From assembly GCA_902765305.1 (NCBI GenBank), contig CACWZI010000052.1, positions 1 through 38,572 of the forward strand: 38,572 nt of DNA, given 5' to 3'. Origin of the DNA: an uncultured Eubacteriales bacterium. GTDB lineage: Bacteria > Bacillota > Clostridia > Christensenellales > Aristaeellaceae. Below the pieces are notes generated by a model that worked only from the letters and a program-made list of their open reading frames with translations, did no database searches and was not told the DNA's origin. Shown here piece by piece: positions 1 to 7,225 of this stretch (the stretch's first letter is position 1; each line of letters opens with the position of its first letter). The position numbers and the translations under genes are program-made.

Positions 1-44
1 CTACAACTCGTACAATATCGAAATGTTCGCGGCAGCCGCCATTC

Positions 45-72
45 CTGTTCCCTGTTCCCTGTTCCCTGTTCC
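45..72. repeat. Tandem heptamer repeat
   Basis: Four perfect head-to-tail copies of the 7-mer CTGTTCC lie in the non-coding lead-in of the window, preceded by a degenerate ATTCC. Short pyrimidine-rich arrays of this kind change copy number by slippage. A related ATTCC-rich 14-mer duplication occurs at 22285-22312. No function is visible. Confidence 0.85.
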
Positions 73-136
73 CTCGTCTCCCCGATAAATCAGAATTTCT
101 CATTAAGATATCCCCCTCACGCAGGATTTTGCCCTG

Positions 137-169
137 TTTCCGTAGAATGTAACAGCTTGTGGTTATAAT
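137..169 (+). promoter_or_regulatory. Probable promoter of the Spo0A-like gene with TGTAACAG element
   Basis: A consensus -10 TATAAT is at 164-169. Upstream lies TGTAACAG (148-155) and, 11 bases before its start, TTTCCGT (137-143). The same order (TGTCCGA, TGTAACAG, TATAAT) occurs at three promoters of the island near 4763, 5252 and 5779, with the TGTAACAG-to-TATAAT distance one base shorter here (16 instead of 17). No good -35 hexamer is present, so the shared element may be an activator or repressor site. Confidence 0.5.
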
Positions 170-194
170 GCAATAACCTGTGGAGGGGCATGCC

Positions 195-929
195 ATGGGT
201 ATGGAAGGAAGCCGGGCCGTGGCGGTGGGCCTGTACGACGGGCGCGTTCAGGCGCTTGATAAAGCGCTGGCGGACTGTGGATACGCGCTGGCCGGGCTGG
301 CTCCGGACGGCGCTACCGGGCTGGGGCTTTTACAGGCGTTGCAGCCCCGTCTGGCACTGGTAAACGCAGCCCTGCCCGGCATGGACGGCGTCGACTTCGC
401 AAAGCGCGTCCGAGCCCTCAGGCTTGTGGTGCAGCCCGATATACTGCTGCTCGCACCGCCGGGACTGCGCCTTCCGGAGCGCGACAGCCTGCCTGCGCTT
501 GGCGTGGTGGCGCTGGAAAGCCCCGTTGACGCTGACCGGCTGAAGGCTGTGCTCAACGCGCTGTGCAAAAGGCCCCGTGCATTGCCCGAGGACAAGGCCG
601 CGCGGCTCAAATCCCTGCTGGACGCGCTGGGCGTCCCCCTGCATCGGGGTCGGGATTGCCTCTGCCTGGCCGTGGCCCTGGCCTGGCACGACGCCGGGCG
701 GGTGGCCTCGCTGAAGGACGGCATCTATCCCGAGGTAGCCCGGCAGACCGGGCTGACCGTCGCCCAGGTGGAACGGGCCGTGCGCCACGCCATCGACGCT
801 GCCTGGCGCAACGGAGCCATCGAGCATCAACACAGGATATTCGGAGACACTATCGACGCAAGGCGCGGAAAGCCCACCTGCGGCGAAATGATAGCGCAGC
901 TTGCGGAAGAACTGCGATGGGAGGCATGA
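195..929 (+). CDS. Spo0A-like response regulator with degenerate receiver domain
   Basis: A 244-residue protein with a receiver-like N-terminal half (about 1-120) and a Spo0A-type effector domain (about 138-240). The effector half keeps the Spo0A signature around the recognition helix (TVAQVERAVRHAI, 188-200) and the PTCGEMIAQLA stretch near the C-terminus, so sequence-specific DNA binding is expected. The receiver has lost its phosphorylation site: where Spo0A has the phospho-accepting Asp there is Asn57 (LALVNAALPGMDG), the conserved Thr is Ala87, the conserved Lys is Ser109, and the acidic pair near the N-terminus is replaced by LY. It is therefore unlikely to be switched by the usual phosphorelay. 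The ATG at 195 is preferred over GTG 180 because GGAGGGG (182-188) is 6 bases upstream. It lies 2 bases from deoB and is probably cotranscribed with it. Whether it is the cell's only Spo0A or a paralogue cannot be told from the window. Confidence 0.85.
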   Translation: MGMEGSRAVAVGLYDGRVQALDKALADCGYALAGLAPDGATGLGLLQALQPRLALVNAALPGMDGVDFAKRVRALRLVVQPDILLLAPPGLRLPERDSLPALGVVALESPVDADRLKAVLNALCKRPRALPEDKAARLKSLLDALGVPLHRGRDCLCLAVALAWHDAGRVASLKDGIYPEVARQTGLTVAQVERAVRHAIDAAWRNGAIEHQHRIFGDTIDARRGKPTCGEMIAQLAEELRWEA

Positions 930-931
930 CG

Positions 932-2113
932 ATGAAAAAGATCAAGCGCGCCGTGGTCATCGTGCTGGACGGCTGTGGCGCTGGCTGGCAGCATGACGCG
1001 GCCCAATATGGCGACGAGGGCGCCAACACCCTCGGTCACGTGATCGAGCGGGAAAAGCCCAACATCCCCAACCTGGAGGAGCTGGGCCTTCTGCATCTGC
1101 TGGGCATGCAGGACAAGGACGCCGACGACCCCATCGGCTGCTACGGCACCATGGAGGAAATGGCAGCCGGCAAGGACACCACCACCGGTCACTGGGAAAT
1201 CGCCGGCCTGACCCTGAAGAAGCCCTTCCCCACCTATCCCAACGGCTTCCCGCCGGAGGTCATCCAGGCGTTTGAATACGAGACCGGCATGGGCACCCTG
1301 GGCAATAAGCCCGCCTCGGGCACCGCCATCATCGAGGAGCTTGGCGCCGAACACCTGCGCACCGGCAAGCTGATCGTCTACACCTCCGCCGACAGCGTAT
1401 TCCAGATCGCCGCCCACGAGGCCGTGGTGCCGCCGATGACGCTGTGGGATATGTGCCGCACCGCCCGCCGCCTCCTGAAGGGCGAGCACAACGTGGGCCG
1501 CGTGATCGCCCGTCCCTTCGAGGGCGAGGTGGGCCACTTTGTGCGCACCGCCAACCGGCGCGACTTCTCCGTCGACCCCACCGGACGCACGATGATGGAC
1601 GCGCTGAAATCCGCCGGCTACGACGTGCTGGCCGTGGGCAAGATCGAGGACATCTTCAACCACCGGGGCATCACCCAGTCCAACCACACCGCCGGCAACC
1701 GGGCCTGCTGCGACGCCACCATCGAATACCTGAAGAAGGATCGCTGGAAGGGTCTGCTGTTCGTGAACCTGGTGGACACCGATATGAAGTACGGCCACCG
1801 TCGCAACCCCGGATATTTCGCCAACTGTCTGGAAAAGTTCGACGAGCGTCTGCCTGAGATCATGCGGCTGCTGGGCGACGACGGCCTGCTGATCATCACC
1901 GCCGATCACGGCTGCGACCCCACCTTCTCCGCCCACACCGACCACACCCGCGAGCGCGTGCCGCTGCTGGTCTGGGGCCTGGGCGTGGAAGAAGGCGTGA
2001 ACCTGGGCCAGCGCAAGAGCTTCGCCGACGTCTCCGCCACCGTGCTGGAGGCCCTGGGCTGCAATGAAAAGCTGGACGGCACGTCGTTCTACAAGGACAT
2101 CGCCATCGAATAA
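932..2113 (+). CDS. deoB: Phosphopentomutase
   Basis: A 393-residue enzyme interconverting (deoxy)ribose 1-phosphate and 5-phosphate, linking nucleoside salvage to the pentose phosphate pathway. It belongs to the alkaline-phosphatase-like metalloenzymes. Visible landmarks are VVIVLDGCGAG with metal ligand Asp13, the KDTTTGHWE segment with Thr85 (the residue phosphorylated in the activated enzyme of the Bacillus homologue), VDTDMKYGHR, and the C-terminal ITADHGCDP and HTDHTRERVPLL metal-binding motifs. Length is the usual one for bacterial DeoB. The ATG at 932 follows GGAGG (920-924) with 7-base spacing; ATG 926, overlapping the stop of the Spo0A-like gene as ATGA, is the alternative. Pairing with a Spo0A-type regulator in one short operon is unusual. 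Confidence 0.95.
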   Translation: MKKIKRAVVIVLDGCGAGWQHDAAQYGDEGANTLGHVIEREKPNIPNLEELGLLHLLGMQDKDADDPIGCYGTMEEMAAGKDTTTGHWEIAGLTLKKPFPTYPNGFPPEVIQAFEYETGMGTLGNKPASGTAIIEELGAEHLRTGKLIVYTSADSVFQIAAHEAVVPPMTLWDMCRTARRLLKGEHNVGRVIARPFEGEVGHFVRTANRRDFSVDPTGRTMMDALKSAGYDVLAVGKIEDIFNHRGITQSNHTAGNRACCDATIEYLKKDRWKGLLFVNLVDTDMKYGHRRNPGYFANCLEKFDERLPEIMRLLGDDGLLIITADHGCDPTFSAHTDHTRERVPLLVWGLGVEEGVNLGQRKSFADVSATVLEALGCNEKLDGTSFYKDIAIE

Positions 2114-2119
2114 CCGCCC

Positions 2120-2343
2120 CACGGCAACCGCAGCGGCGGCCGTAGCGGCGGCTATCAGCCGCCACCCCCCGCCGTTGCGGCAACTGTAGCGGCGGCTATC
2201 AGCCGCCACCCCTCGCCGTTGCGGCAACTGTAGCGGCGGCTATCAGCCGCCACCCCTCGCCGTTGCGGCAACCGTAGCGGCGGCTATCAGCCGCCACCCT
2301 CTCGCCGTTGCGGCAACCGTAGCGGCGGCTATCAGCCGCCACC
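2120..2343. repeat. Array of five palindromic REP-like units
   Basis: Five copies of a 25-base unit start at 2142, 2186, 2230, 2274 and 2319, so the period is 44 bases (45 for the last). Each contains the perfect hairpin GGCGGCT-ATC-AGCCGCC. The 19-20 base linkers are nearly identical (CGCCGTTGCGGCAAC core) and can themselves fold. A decayed partial copy precedes the array at 2120-2141, and a diverged single copy is at 10666-10690. The array sits just 3' of deoB and may end or stabilise its mRNA, but there is no U-tract. Confidence 0.9.
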
Positions 2344-2408
2344 CCCCTCGCGTAAAAGCGACATCCCCTGAAAATATTAATAAAGTGTGATATTTTACAA
2401 AAAAGGGC

Positions 2409-2437
2409 TTTTCATCCCCTATGGGATGGGGTAGAAT
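2409..2437 (+). promoter_or_regulatory. gap promoter with inverted repeat in the spacer
   Basis: The -10 TAGAAT (2432-2437) is 17 bases from a weak -35 TTTTCA (2409-2414). The spacer holds a 6-bp dyad, CATCCC-CTAT-GGGATG (2413-2428), well placed to act as an operator, for example for a glycolytic regulator. No regulator can be named. The leader to the gap start is about 70 bases. Confidence 0.5.
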
Positions 2438-2513
2438 ATATATGTAGTTATAGGTGCGACCGCATCCGCGGCGCATCGACATAACATGACTTAATTTTAG
2501 GAGGTAGATTCCA

Positions 2514-3527
2514 ATGGCTGTTAAAGTTGCTATTAATGGTTTCGGCCGCATCGGCCGCCTGGCTTTCCGTCAGATGTTCGGCGCTGAGGGCTATGAGATC
2601 GTCGCCATCAACGACCTGACCACCCCCAAGATGCTGGCCCATCTGCTGAAGTATGACTCCACCCAGGGCAACTACGCCCGCGACCACAAGGTCGAGGCCA
2701 CCGAGAATTCCATCATCGTGGACGGCCACGAGATCCGCATCTACGCCGAGAAGAACGCTGCGGATTGCCCCTGGGGCGAGCTGAAGGTTGACGTCGTTCT
2801 GGAGTGCACCGGCTTCTACACCTCCAAGGAGAAGAGCCAGGCCCACATCACCGCTGGCGCCCGCAAGGTTGTCATCTCCGCGCCCGCCGGCAACGACCTG
2901 CCCACCATCGTCTACAACGTGAACCACGAGACCCTGAAGCCCGAAGATACCATCATCTCCGCCGCTTCCTGCACCACCAACTGCCTGGCGCCCATGGCCA
3001 AGGCTCTGAACGACGGCTGGGCCATCGAGAGCGGCATCATGTGCACCATCCACGCCTACACCGGCGACCAGATGATCTTGGACGGCCCGCAGCGCAAGGG
3101 CGACCTGCGTCGCTCCCGTGCCGGCGCCATCAACATCGTTCCCAACAGCACCGGCGCTGCCAAGGCCATCGGCCTGGTCATCCCCGAGCTGAACGGCAAG
3201 CTGATCGGCGCGGCCCAGCGCGTGCCCACCCCCACCGGCTCCACCACCATCCTGAACGCCGTCATCAACGGCCAGCCCAGCATTGAAGAGATCAATGCCC
3301 AGATGAAGAAGGAAGCCACCGAGTCCTTCGGCTACAACGAGGACCAGATCGTCTCCTCCGACATCATCGGCATGCGCTTCGGCAGCCTGTTCGACGCCAC
3401 CCAGACCATGGTCTGCAAGCTCGAGGGCGGCAAGAGCCAGGTTCAGGTCGTGTCCTGGTACGACAACGAGAACAGCTATGTGAGCCAGATGGTCCGCACC
3501 ATCAAGTACTTCTCCGAGCTGAAGTAA
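2514..3527 (+). CDS. gap: Glyceraldehyde-3-phosphate dehydrogenase, type I
   Basis: A 337-residue cytosolic glycolytic enzyme that oxidises glyceraldehyde 3-phosphate to 1,3-bisphosphoglycerate with NAD and phosphate. It shows the N-terminal Rossmann motif INGFGRIGR (8-16), Asp34 typical of NAD preference, the catalytic segment SAASCTTNC with Cys153, His180 in IHAYTGDQ, and the C-terminal WYDNENSY signature. A strong AGGAGG lies just upstream of the ATG. It appears monocistronic: its own promoter precedes it, and no other glycolytic gene follows, because the island begins immediately downstream. Codon use is strongly biased to C-ending codons, as expected for a highly expressed host gene. Confidence 0.98.
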   Translation: MAVKVAINGFGRIGRLAFRQMFGAEGYEIVAINDLTTPKMLAHLLKYDSTQGNYARDHKVEATENSIIVDGHEIRIYAEKNAADCPWGELKVDVVLECTGFYTSKEKSQAHITAGARKVVISAPAGNDLPTIVYNVNHETLKPEDTIISAASCTTNCLAPMAKALNDGWAIESGIMCTIHAYTGDQMILDGPQRKGDLRRSRAGAINIVPNSTGAAKAIGLVIPELNGKLIGAAQRVPTPTGSTTILNAVINGQPSIEEINAQMKKEATESFGYNEDQIVSSDIIGMRFGSLFDATQTMVCKLEGGKSQVQVVSWYDNENSYVSQMVRTIKYFSELK

Positions 3528-3613
3528 TTGTCCCACAGGGGTTTTCGCCCCTTCGCCCACTTGCGGCAACCGCCGCAGGTACGAAAAATGTTGAACTACC
3601 CGCGTAGGCTGTT

Positions 3614-3690
3614 TTGACAACGCTGAAATGGGTACGATAGGCATTATCCCCTCTTTCTGACTGGTAAAACAGAAGGAAAGAGGGGTTTTT
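3614..3690 (+). terminator. Terminator-like hairpin carrying the integrase Shine-Dalgarno
   Basis: A 10-bp perfect stem, CCCCTCTTTC (3648-3657) with GAAAGAGGGG (3676-3685), is followed by TTTTT (3686-3690), and the integrase ATG begins two bases later at 3693. The 3' arm contains the only purine-rich ribosome binding site of the integrase. The hairpin can thus end transcription coming from gap and also hide the integrase start. A possible -35 TTGACA is at 3614-3619, but no convincing -10 follows it. Confidence 0.7.
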
Positions 3691-3692
3691 CT

Positions 3693-4598
3693 ATGGATTT
3701 CAGTACAGCCATTCAGGAGTTCGGTTTCGACTGCAAGATTCGGAAGCTGTCGGCCAAAACCATTGACAACTACCGCAAGCAGCTGCTTTACCTTCAAAGG
3801 TATCTGTCAGATGAACACAAGATAACAGATGTCGCGGCGGTCCGCGCTTCTCATATCAAGCTGTTTCTGGACATGATGGATGACAAGGGCAGGAAGGCGC
3901 GATACATCAACGATTTGTTAAAGGTGTTCAAAACCTTCTTCAACTACTGCAAGGCAGAAGGCTACATCGCAGAGAGGCCCACCGCCAGAATACACAATAT
4001 GAAGCAGCCGAAGGTGGTCATTCTCACCTTTTCAGAAGAGGAAATCCGCAAGCTGTTAAGCTATTATCACAAGCGGGACTTTTTGAGCGTTCGCAACAGG
4101 ACCATGATCGCCCTGTTCTTCGATACTGGCATGAGGCTGGCGGAAGTCCTAACCCTGCGTCCAGAGCAAATCCACGATGATTATATTCTGGTTCATGGCA
4201 AGGGCAATAAGGAAAGGCTTGTGCCAGTCTCGCCTTATCTTGCGAAGTCCCTGTTGCAGTATCAGGCCATGCGCGAAAGCTACTTTGAGGGCGGGAAGTT
4301 CCCAGAAGGCTATGTGTTTGTGTCCAATCGCGGGCGCAAGCTGACGCCAGAAGCAGTAACCAAGTTTTTGAAGAAAGCGGCAAATGAAGTCGGCGTCAAT
4401 CCACAGGTCCGCGTGTCGCCGCACACCTGCCGCCACACCTTCGCCCATTTGCAGTTGAAGAATGGACTGGACCTTTACAGCCTGTCCCGCTTGATGGGCC
4501 ATGAGAATATCGCCATCACACAGAGATATTTAGAAGGCGTTCAAGATAAGGAGGTATTGAAAGCGGCACAGAAGTCGGGTGTGTTGGCAAATCTGTAA
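3693..4598 (+). CDS. Tyrosine-type site-specific recombinase (integrase)
   Basis: A 301-residue tyrosine recombinase, expected to cut and rejoin DNA at attachment sites of the island. The N-terminal SAM-like core-binding domain (about 1-95) precedes the catalytic domain (about 110-290), which has the full active site: Arg148 (GMRLAEVL), the beta-hairpin Lys in VHGKGNKERLVPV, His244-x-x-Arg247 (SPHTCRH), His270 (LMGHENI) and nucleophile Tyr279. It is therefore likely active. Base composition is lower in GC than flanking host genes, and it heads a run of unfamiliar genes. This favours an element integrase over housekeeping XerD, although size and domain layout are XerD-like. Its start is embedded in a hairpin (3648-3690), so expression may be attenuated. 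Confidence 0.9.
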   Translation: MDFSTAIQEFGFDCKIRKLSAKTIDNYRKQLLYLQRYLSDEHKITDVAAVRASHIKLFLDMMDDKGRKARYINDLLKVFKTFFNYCKAEGYIAERPTARIHNMKQPKVVILTFSEEEIRKLLSYYHKRDFLSVRNRTMIALFFDTGMRLAEVLTLRPEQIHDDYILVHGKGNKERLVPVSPYLAKSLLQYQAMRESYFEGGKFPEGYVFVSNRGRKLTPEAVTKFLKKAANEVGVNPQVRVSPHTCRHTFAHLQLKNGLDLYSLSRLMGHENIAITQRYLEGVQDKEVLKAAQKSGVLANL

Positions 4599-4687
4599 CC
4601 CACAGGCTTTTACATCTTCTGGCGTTGAAGGCTACATCTTTTCGTTTTGGCTTACAAACTTCAAGACAGGATTATAACCATTTGGTC

Positions 4688-4724
4688 GAGGCTTACGAGA
4701 AACCGCGTAAGCCTCTATTATTTT
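4688..4724 (+). terminator. Rho-independent terminator after the integrase
   Basis: The stem GAGGCTTACG (4688-4697) pairs perfectly with CGTAAGCCTC (4706-4715) across an 8-base loop and is followed by TATTATTTT. It separates the integrase from the first small paralogous gene. Confidence 0.85.
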
Positions 4725-4762
4725 GAAAGTCGAGGGTCTGCACATTAAAAAAAATTTCTATG

Positions 4763-4796
4763 TGTCCGAGAAGTGTAACAGGGCTATGGGTATAAT
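4763..4796 (+). promoter_or_regulatory. Island promoter copy 1
   Basis: TGTCCGA (4763-4769), TGTAACAG (4774-4781) and TATAAT (4791-4796) occur at the same spacing as in copies 2 and 3. The surrounding bases are the most diverged of the three. The -35 position has no standard hexamer, so the upstream motif probably binds a regulator. Confidence 0.65.
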
Positions 4797-4857
4797 ATAG
4801 CTACAAGGTTGAGGGAAGCACCTTAACAAAAGAGAAAAAGAAAGCGAGGATTCCAGT

Positions 4858-5250
4858 ATGAAGAACGAGATGATTATTGACAAGGCGAGCAAGACCCTGA
4901 CTGTCACAAAGGACTTTATGATGAAGGCGGGCCAGTTCGGCACTCCCGAATTTGAGAAGGCTTTGGAAGCCAAGCAGAACTTTCCTGGCTTTACGCTGGT
5001 AGTTCGCACGATTAAGCGCAACTCTGAAAAATGGACCTATGGTAAGCTGACCTATGACCGCATGGAGGATTTCATTCAGAACCACGAAAAGGATGTGGAA
5101 ACCCGCGAAGCCAAGTTGAAGGAGTTTGAGTTGGTTAAGGCATGGGCCAAGACCCAGAAGGCCGCCTATGCCAAGGTGAAGGAATGGTTCCTGAACGAGT
5201 ACAAGGAAGAGTTCAGGAAGCAGGAACAGGAAGCAAAAGAAAAGTTCTAA
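4858..5250 (+). CDS. Small island protein, paralogue 1 of 3
   Basis: A 130-residue, highly charged soluble protein with no signal peptide or membrane segment. It is homologous along most of its length to the products at 5322-5777 and 5850-6416. All three have an N-terminal segment with the pattern DKASKTLTVTKDFMMKAGQFG, a basic middle (VRTIKRN), a helical Y-x-R/K-M-x-x-[FY]-I motif, and a C-terminal V-x-x-WF motif (KVKEWFLNEY). The C-terminal third is Lys/Glu-rich and probably helical. The start follows GAGGA with good spacing. Small proteins of this look are familiar to me from mobile elements of gut Clostridia, but I know no function. Its own promoter lies upstream, and its stop codon abuts promoter copy 2. 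Confidence 0.85.
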   Translation: MKNEMIIDKASKTLTVTKDFMMKAGQFGTPEFEKALEAKQNFPGFTLVVRTIKRNSEKWTYGKLTYDRMEDFIQNHEKDVETREAKLKEFELVKAWAKTQKAAYAKVKEWFLNEYKEEFRKQEQEAKEKF

Positions 5251-5251
5251 C

Positions 5252-5285
5252 TGTCCGACTACTGTAACAGCCTGATTGGTATAAT
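5252..5285 (+). promoter_or_regulatory. Island promoter copy 2
   Basis: TGTCCGA (5252-5258), TGTAACAG (5263-5270) and an extended -10 TTGGTATAAT ending at 5285. It starts one base after the stop codon of the preceding gene and matches copy 3 almost base for base over about 35 positions. Confidence 0.75.
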
Positions 5286-5321
5286 TTAAGCACAAAAGAG
5301 AGAAACAAGGAGGAAAACAAA

Positions 5322-5777
5322 ATGAAGCGTTCCCACAATTACGAGATTAACCACAACACCAACACTGTGACTGTCACCAAGAGGTTCATGGAGGCCGCCC
5401 GCCAGTTTGGAGAGGAATATGACCTGTTCCAGCAGTTTCAGGCGATGGGCCTGAAAGTCGTGGTGGAGAACCGCAAGGCCAAGCGGCCCAGCGCCAGCCC
5501 GCTTCGCAAGCTGAACCGCGATGCGGAGAAGAAGGTCCCCCTGATTAAGTTTGAGAGGATGGCCCGCTACATTGCCCTGCTGGATGATGCGGATGAGATG
5601 ATGGATGAGTTCGACGAGGTTCGCCGCGTCGCCCAGAGCCAGAGCAGCCCCCGCAGGTTTGTGAATGAGTGGTTCCGCAGGACCTTCCCCCGCTACGAGG
5701 ATTTGCCCGAATTTGACGAGAATGGTTGCGTGGTTCACAACCCCAACCCCAGCATAGAACTGACAAAGATTTCCTGA
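5322..5777 (+). CDS. Small island protein, paralogue 2 of 3
   Basis: A 151-residue charged protein of the same family as its two neighbours. It shares the TNTVTVTKRFMEAARQFG N-terminal pattern, the basic VVENRKAKR middle, the helical FERMARYIALLDDADEMM segment and the FVNEWFRRTFPRYE motif near the C-terminus, followed by FDENGCVV, which matches YDENGNLV in paralogue 3. That makes 2 and 3 closer to each other than to 1. AGGAGG lies 8 bases before the ATG. No catalytic motif is recognised. Each copy having a private but near-identical promoter argues for coordinated, dose-adjustable expression rather than a single transcript. A role in DNA binding or in protection of the element is possible but not shown. 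Confidence 0.85.
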   Translation: MKRSHNYEINHNTNTVTVTKRFMEAARQFGEEYDLFQQFQAMGLKVVVENRKAKRPSASPLRKLNRDAEKKVPLIKFERMARYIALLDDADEMMDEFDEVRRVAQSQSSPRRFVNEWFRRTFPRYEDLPEFDENGCVVHNPNPSIELTKIS

Positions 5778-5778
5778 C

Positions 5779-5812
5779 TGTCCGACTACTGTAACAGCCT
5801 TATTGGTATAAT
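5779..5812 (+). promoter_or_regulatory. Island promoter copy 3
   Basis: TGTCCGA (5779-5785), TGTAACAG (5790-5797) and TTGGTATAAT ending at 5812. It starts directly after the stop codon of paralogue 2. The -10 overlaps an in-frame ATG at 5811, which therefore cannot be the translation start of the next gene. Confidence 0.75.
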
Positions 5813-5849
5813 GGACTTACAAAAGAGAGAAAAAATGGAGGAAAGAAAA

Positions 5850-6416
5850 ATGATGATGAAGGCTTTGAACAAGAATGGTTATTACTTCGACTTGAACACC
5901 ATGACCCTGCACATGACGAATGCTTATGAGCGCAAGACGCTGGTGTATGGCTCCCCCGAATGCTATGAAGTGCTGAAATACCAGCGGCGGTTCCCTGAAA
6001 TGACGATTGAGGTTCACAAGCGGAAGCCCTCTTCCAACAAGCCCCTGCCCTACAAGATGATGAAGGCTTACATTGCGATTATGCCGAATGCCGCCGCGAT
6101 GCTGGAAGAGTTTGAGCGCGTCCAGAAGGCAAGCGTGGCCTTCAAGAGCCCTTACAAGTACGTCGAAAAGTGGTTTAAGGGACAGTTCCCGAATTATGAG
6201 ATGTTTGTCAAATATGATGAAAATGGCAACCTGGTTTGGAAAGTCACTAATTTGATGACAGAAGCGAATAGGGAAGCGGAAGCTGCCAAGCAGCAGGAGG
6301 AACAGACCAGCGAAGGCAACGAGGAAGAACGATGCGAAGCGGATGCCGCCCCGCAAACCAGCAGCGACGATGTGGAGGTCGAGGCTGTGACCGCTTCCCA
6401 GAAAATGGTTGCCTGA
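5850..6416 (+). CDS. Small island protein, paralogue 3 of 3, with acidic tail
   Basis: A 188-residue member of the same family. It has the DLNTMTLHMT N-terminal pattern, a basic EVHKRKPSSNKP middle, the YKMMKAYIAIMPNAAAMLEEFE helix and YVEKWFKGQFPNYE, then YDENGNLV. Unlike its relatives it carries an extra C-terminal tail of about 50 residues rich in Glu, Gln and Ala (from about residue 140), probably disordered. The start at 5850 is chosen because GGAGG (5837-5841) sits 8 bases upstream and because 5811 lies inside the -10 box. Two further ATG codons follow at 5853 and 5856. Function unknown. Confidence 0.85.
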   Translation: MMMKALNKNGYYFDLNTMTLHMTNAYERKTLVYGSPECYEVLKYQRRFPEMTIEVHKRKPSSNKPLPYKMMKAYIAIMPNAAAMLEEFERVQKASVAFKSPYKYVEKWFKGQFPNYEMFVKYDENGNLVWKVTNLMTEANREAEAAKQQEEQTSEGNEEERCEADAAPQTSSDDVEVEAVTASQKMVA

Positions 6417-6420
6417 TGGT

Positions 6421-6483
6421 TTTTCCTTAAAGGTTTTCCACTACATTTAACCAAGATTTCCACCCGAAAACGATTAAGGAAAG
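6421..6483. repeat. Long dyad, copy 1 of 2
   Basis: The left arm TTTTCCTTAAAGGTTTTC (6421-6438) and right arm GAAAACGATTAAGGAAA (6466-6482) are complementary except at two positions and enclose 27 bases. Both arms recur base for base at 7226-7287, while the enclosed bases are unrelated. The right arm runs into the ribosome binding site of the next gene (AAGGGG before ATG 6496), so occupancy or folding would affect its translation. Confidence 0.85.
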
Positions 6484-6495
6484 GGGCGGCGGCAA

Positions 6496-7203
6496 ATGAA
6501 GCCTTTACAGATGCGGTTCTACTCCAACAGGGAGATGGCGGAGGTCATGGGGCTGGACCAGCACGAACACAACTTCTCCCAGAAGGCGAAGCGCAAGCTG
6601 GAGAGTTGGGGCTATGGCTATGCCTTCAAGCCTCGCAGGGGTTTCCAGATTACTTCTGTTCCCCAGACCGCAGAAGAGCGATTAACAGATATAATGCGGC
6701 GGGTTTTGAAGATTGACACGCAGATTAACCCCTATGACTTCGCCTGTTTCTTCACGCTGCTGGTTTGGGATGATGTGGGGTTCAGGGCAATGCCTTGGGA
6801 AAAGCGGGTTGAGACGATGCGGGAATATTTCTGTATTCACATTAGCGAAAGGACTTTACAGAACTGGCGAAACCACCTGTATGAGAGTGGAGCCGCCGAG
6901 CAGGTGGCGCGCGGCGGGCTTTGGCACACCTACACGCAGGATGGGCGAAAGGTACAGGAACCAGCGGACAGGGACAGCCCAGAATACAAGGCTTACTGTT
7001 CGCGGCGCTCCGCACTGCTCAAAGAGTTCGGCTATGAGGCTGGACGAAAAGAAGCGTGGGGTGAGATGGTTAAGGAACTGTTCGGGGAAATGGGGTGTTA
7101 TTACTATTGCGATGCCATAGCGGTTTCGATGTTCGGCATTGATGAAATACAGGAGATAATCGCCCTGACAACAGAAGTCGTGGCGAAAGGGAAAGCAGCG
7201 TGA
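6496..7203 (+). CDS. Unknown island protein with possible N-terminal helix-turn-helix
   Basis: A 235-residue soluble protein I do not recognise. The first 60 residues (YSNREMAEVMGL, then KAKRKLESWGYGY) look like a DNA-binding helix-turn-helix followed by a basic strand, as in replication initiators and some phage regulators. The middle contains a Trp-rich helical region (FFTLLVWDDVGF; RTLQNWRNHLYESG), and the C-terminal part is helical and mostly acidic. The gene is bracketed by two copies of a long dyad (6421-6483 and 7226-7287). That arrangement suggests it binds them, is autoregulated through them, or is mobilised with them. A replication initiator acting on iteron-like dyads is the most attractive guess, but no known Rep motif is visible. 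Confidence 0.75.
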   Translation: MKPLQMRFYSNREMAEVMGLDQHEHNFSQKAKRKLESWGYGYAFKPRRGFQITSVPQTAEERLTDIMRRVLKIDTQINPYDFACFFTLLVWDDVGFRAMPWEKRVETMREYFCIHISERTLQNWRNHLYESGAAEQVARGGLWHTYTQDGRKVQEPADRDSPEYKAYCSRRSALLKEFGYEAGRKEAWGEMVKELFGEMGCYYYCDAIAVSMFGIDEIQEIIALTTEVVAKGKAA

Positions 7204-7225
7204 AAGCTGTTTTTCTTCTGTCTTC

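Noticed and set aside
827-2227. Long minus-strand open frame opposite deoB (466 codons)
   Set aside because: It is the GC-driven shadow of a well-supported gene, with Gly/Val/His-rich composition and no family resemblance.
2142-2343. CRISPR-like array (regular 25-base palindromic repeats with 19-base spacers)
   Set aside because: The spacers are nearly identical to each other, the period is only 44 bases, and no cas gene is near. It is a tandem REP array.
2385-2405. Rex-type redox operator upstream of gap
   Set aside because: TGTGA-TATT-TTACA is only an imperfect, too short dyad compared with the known Rex consensus.
3693-4598. Housekeeping XerD, since xerD neighbours deoB in Bacillus
   Set aside because: Low GC relative to neighbours, an attenuated start and following island genes favour a mobile-element integrase.
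5811-5849. ATG 5811 as the start of the third island paralogue
   Set aside because: It lies inside the -10 box of the gene's own promoter; ATG 5850 has a proper GGAGG.
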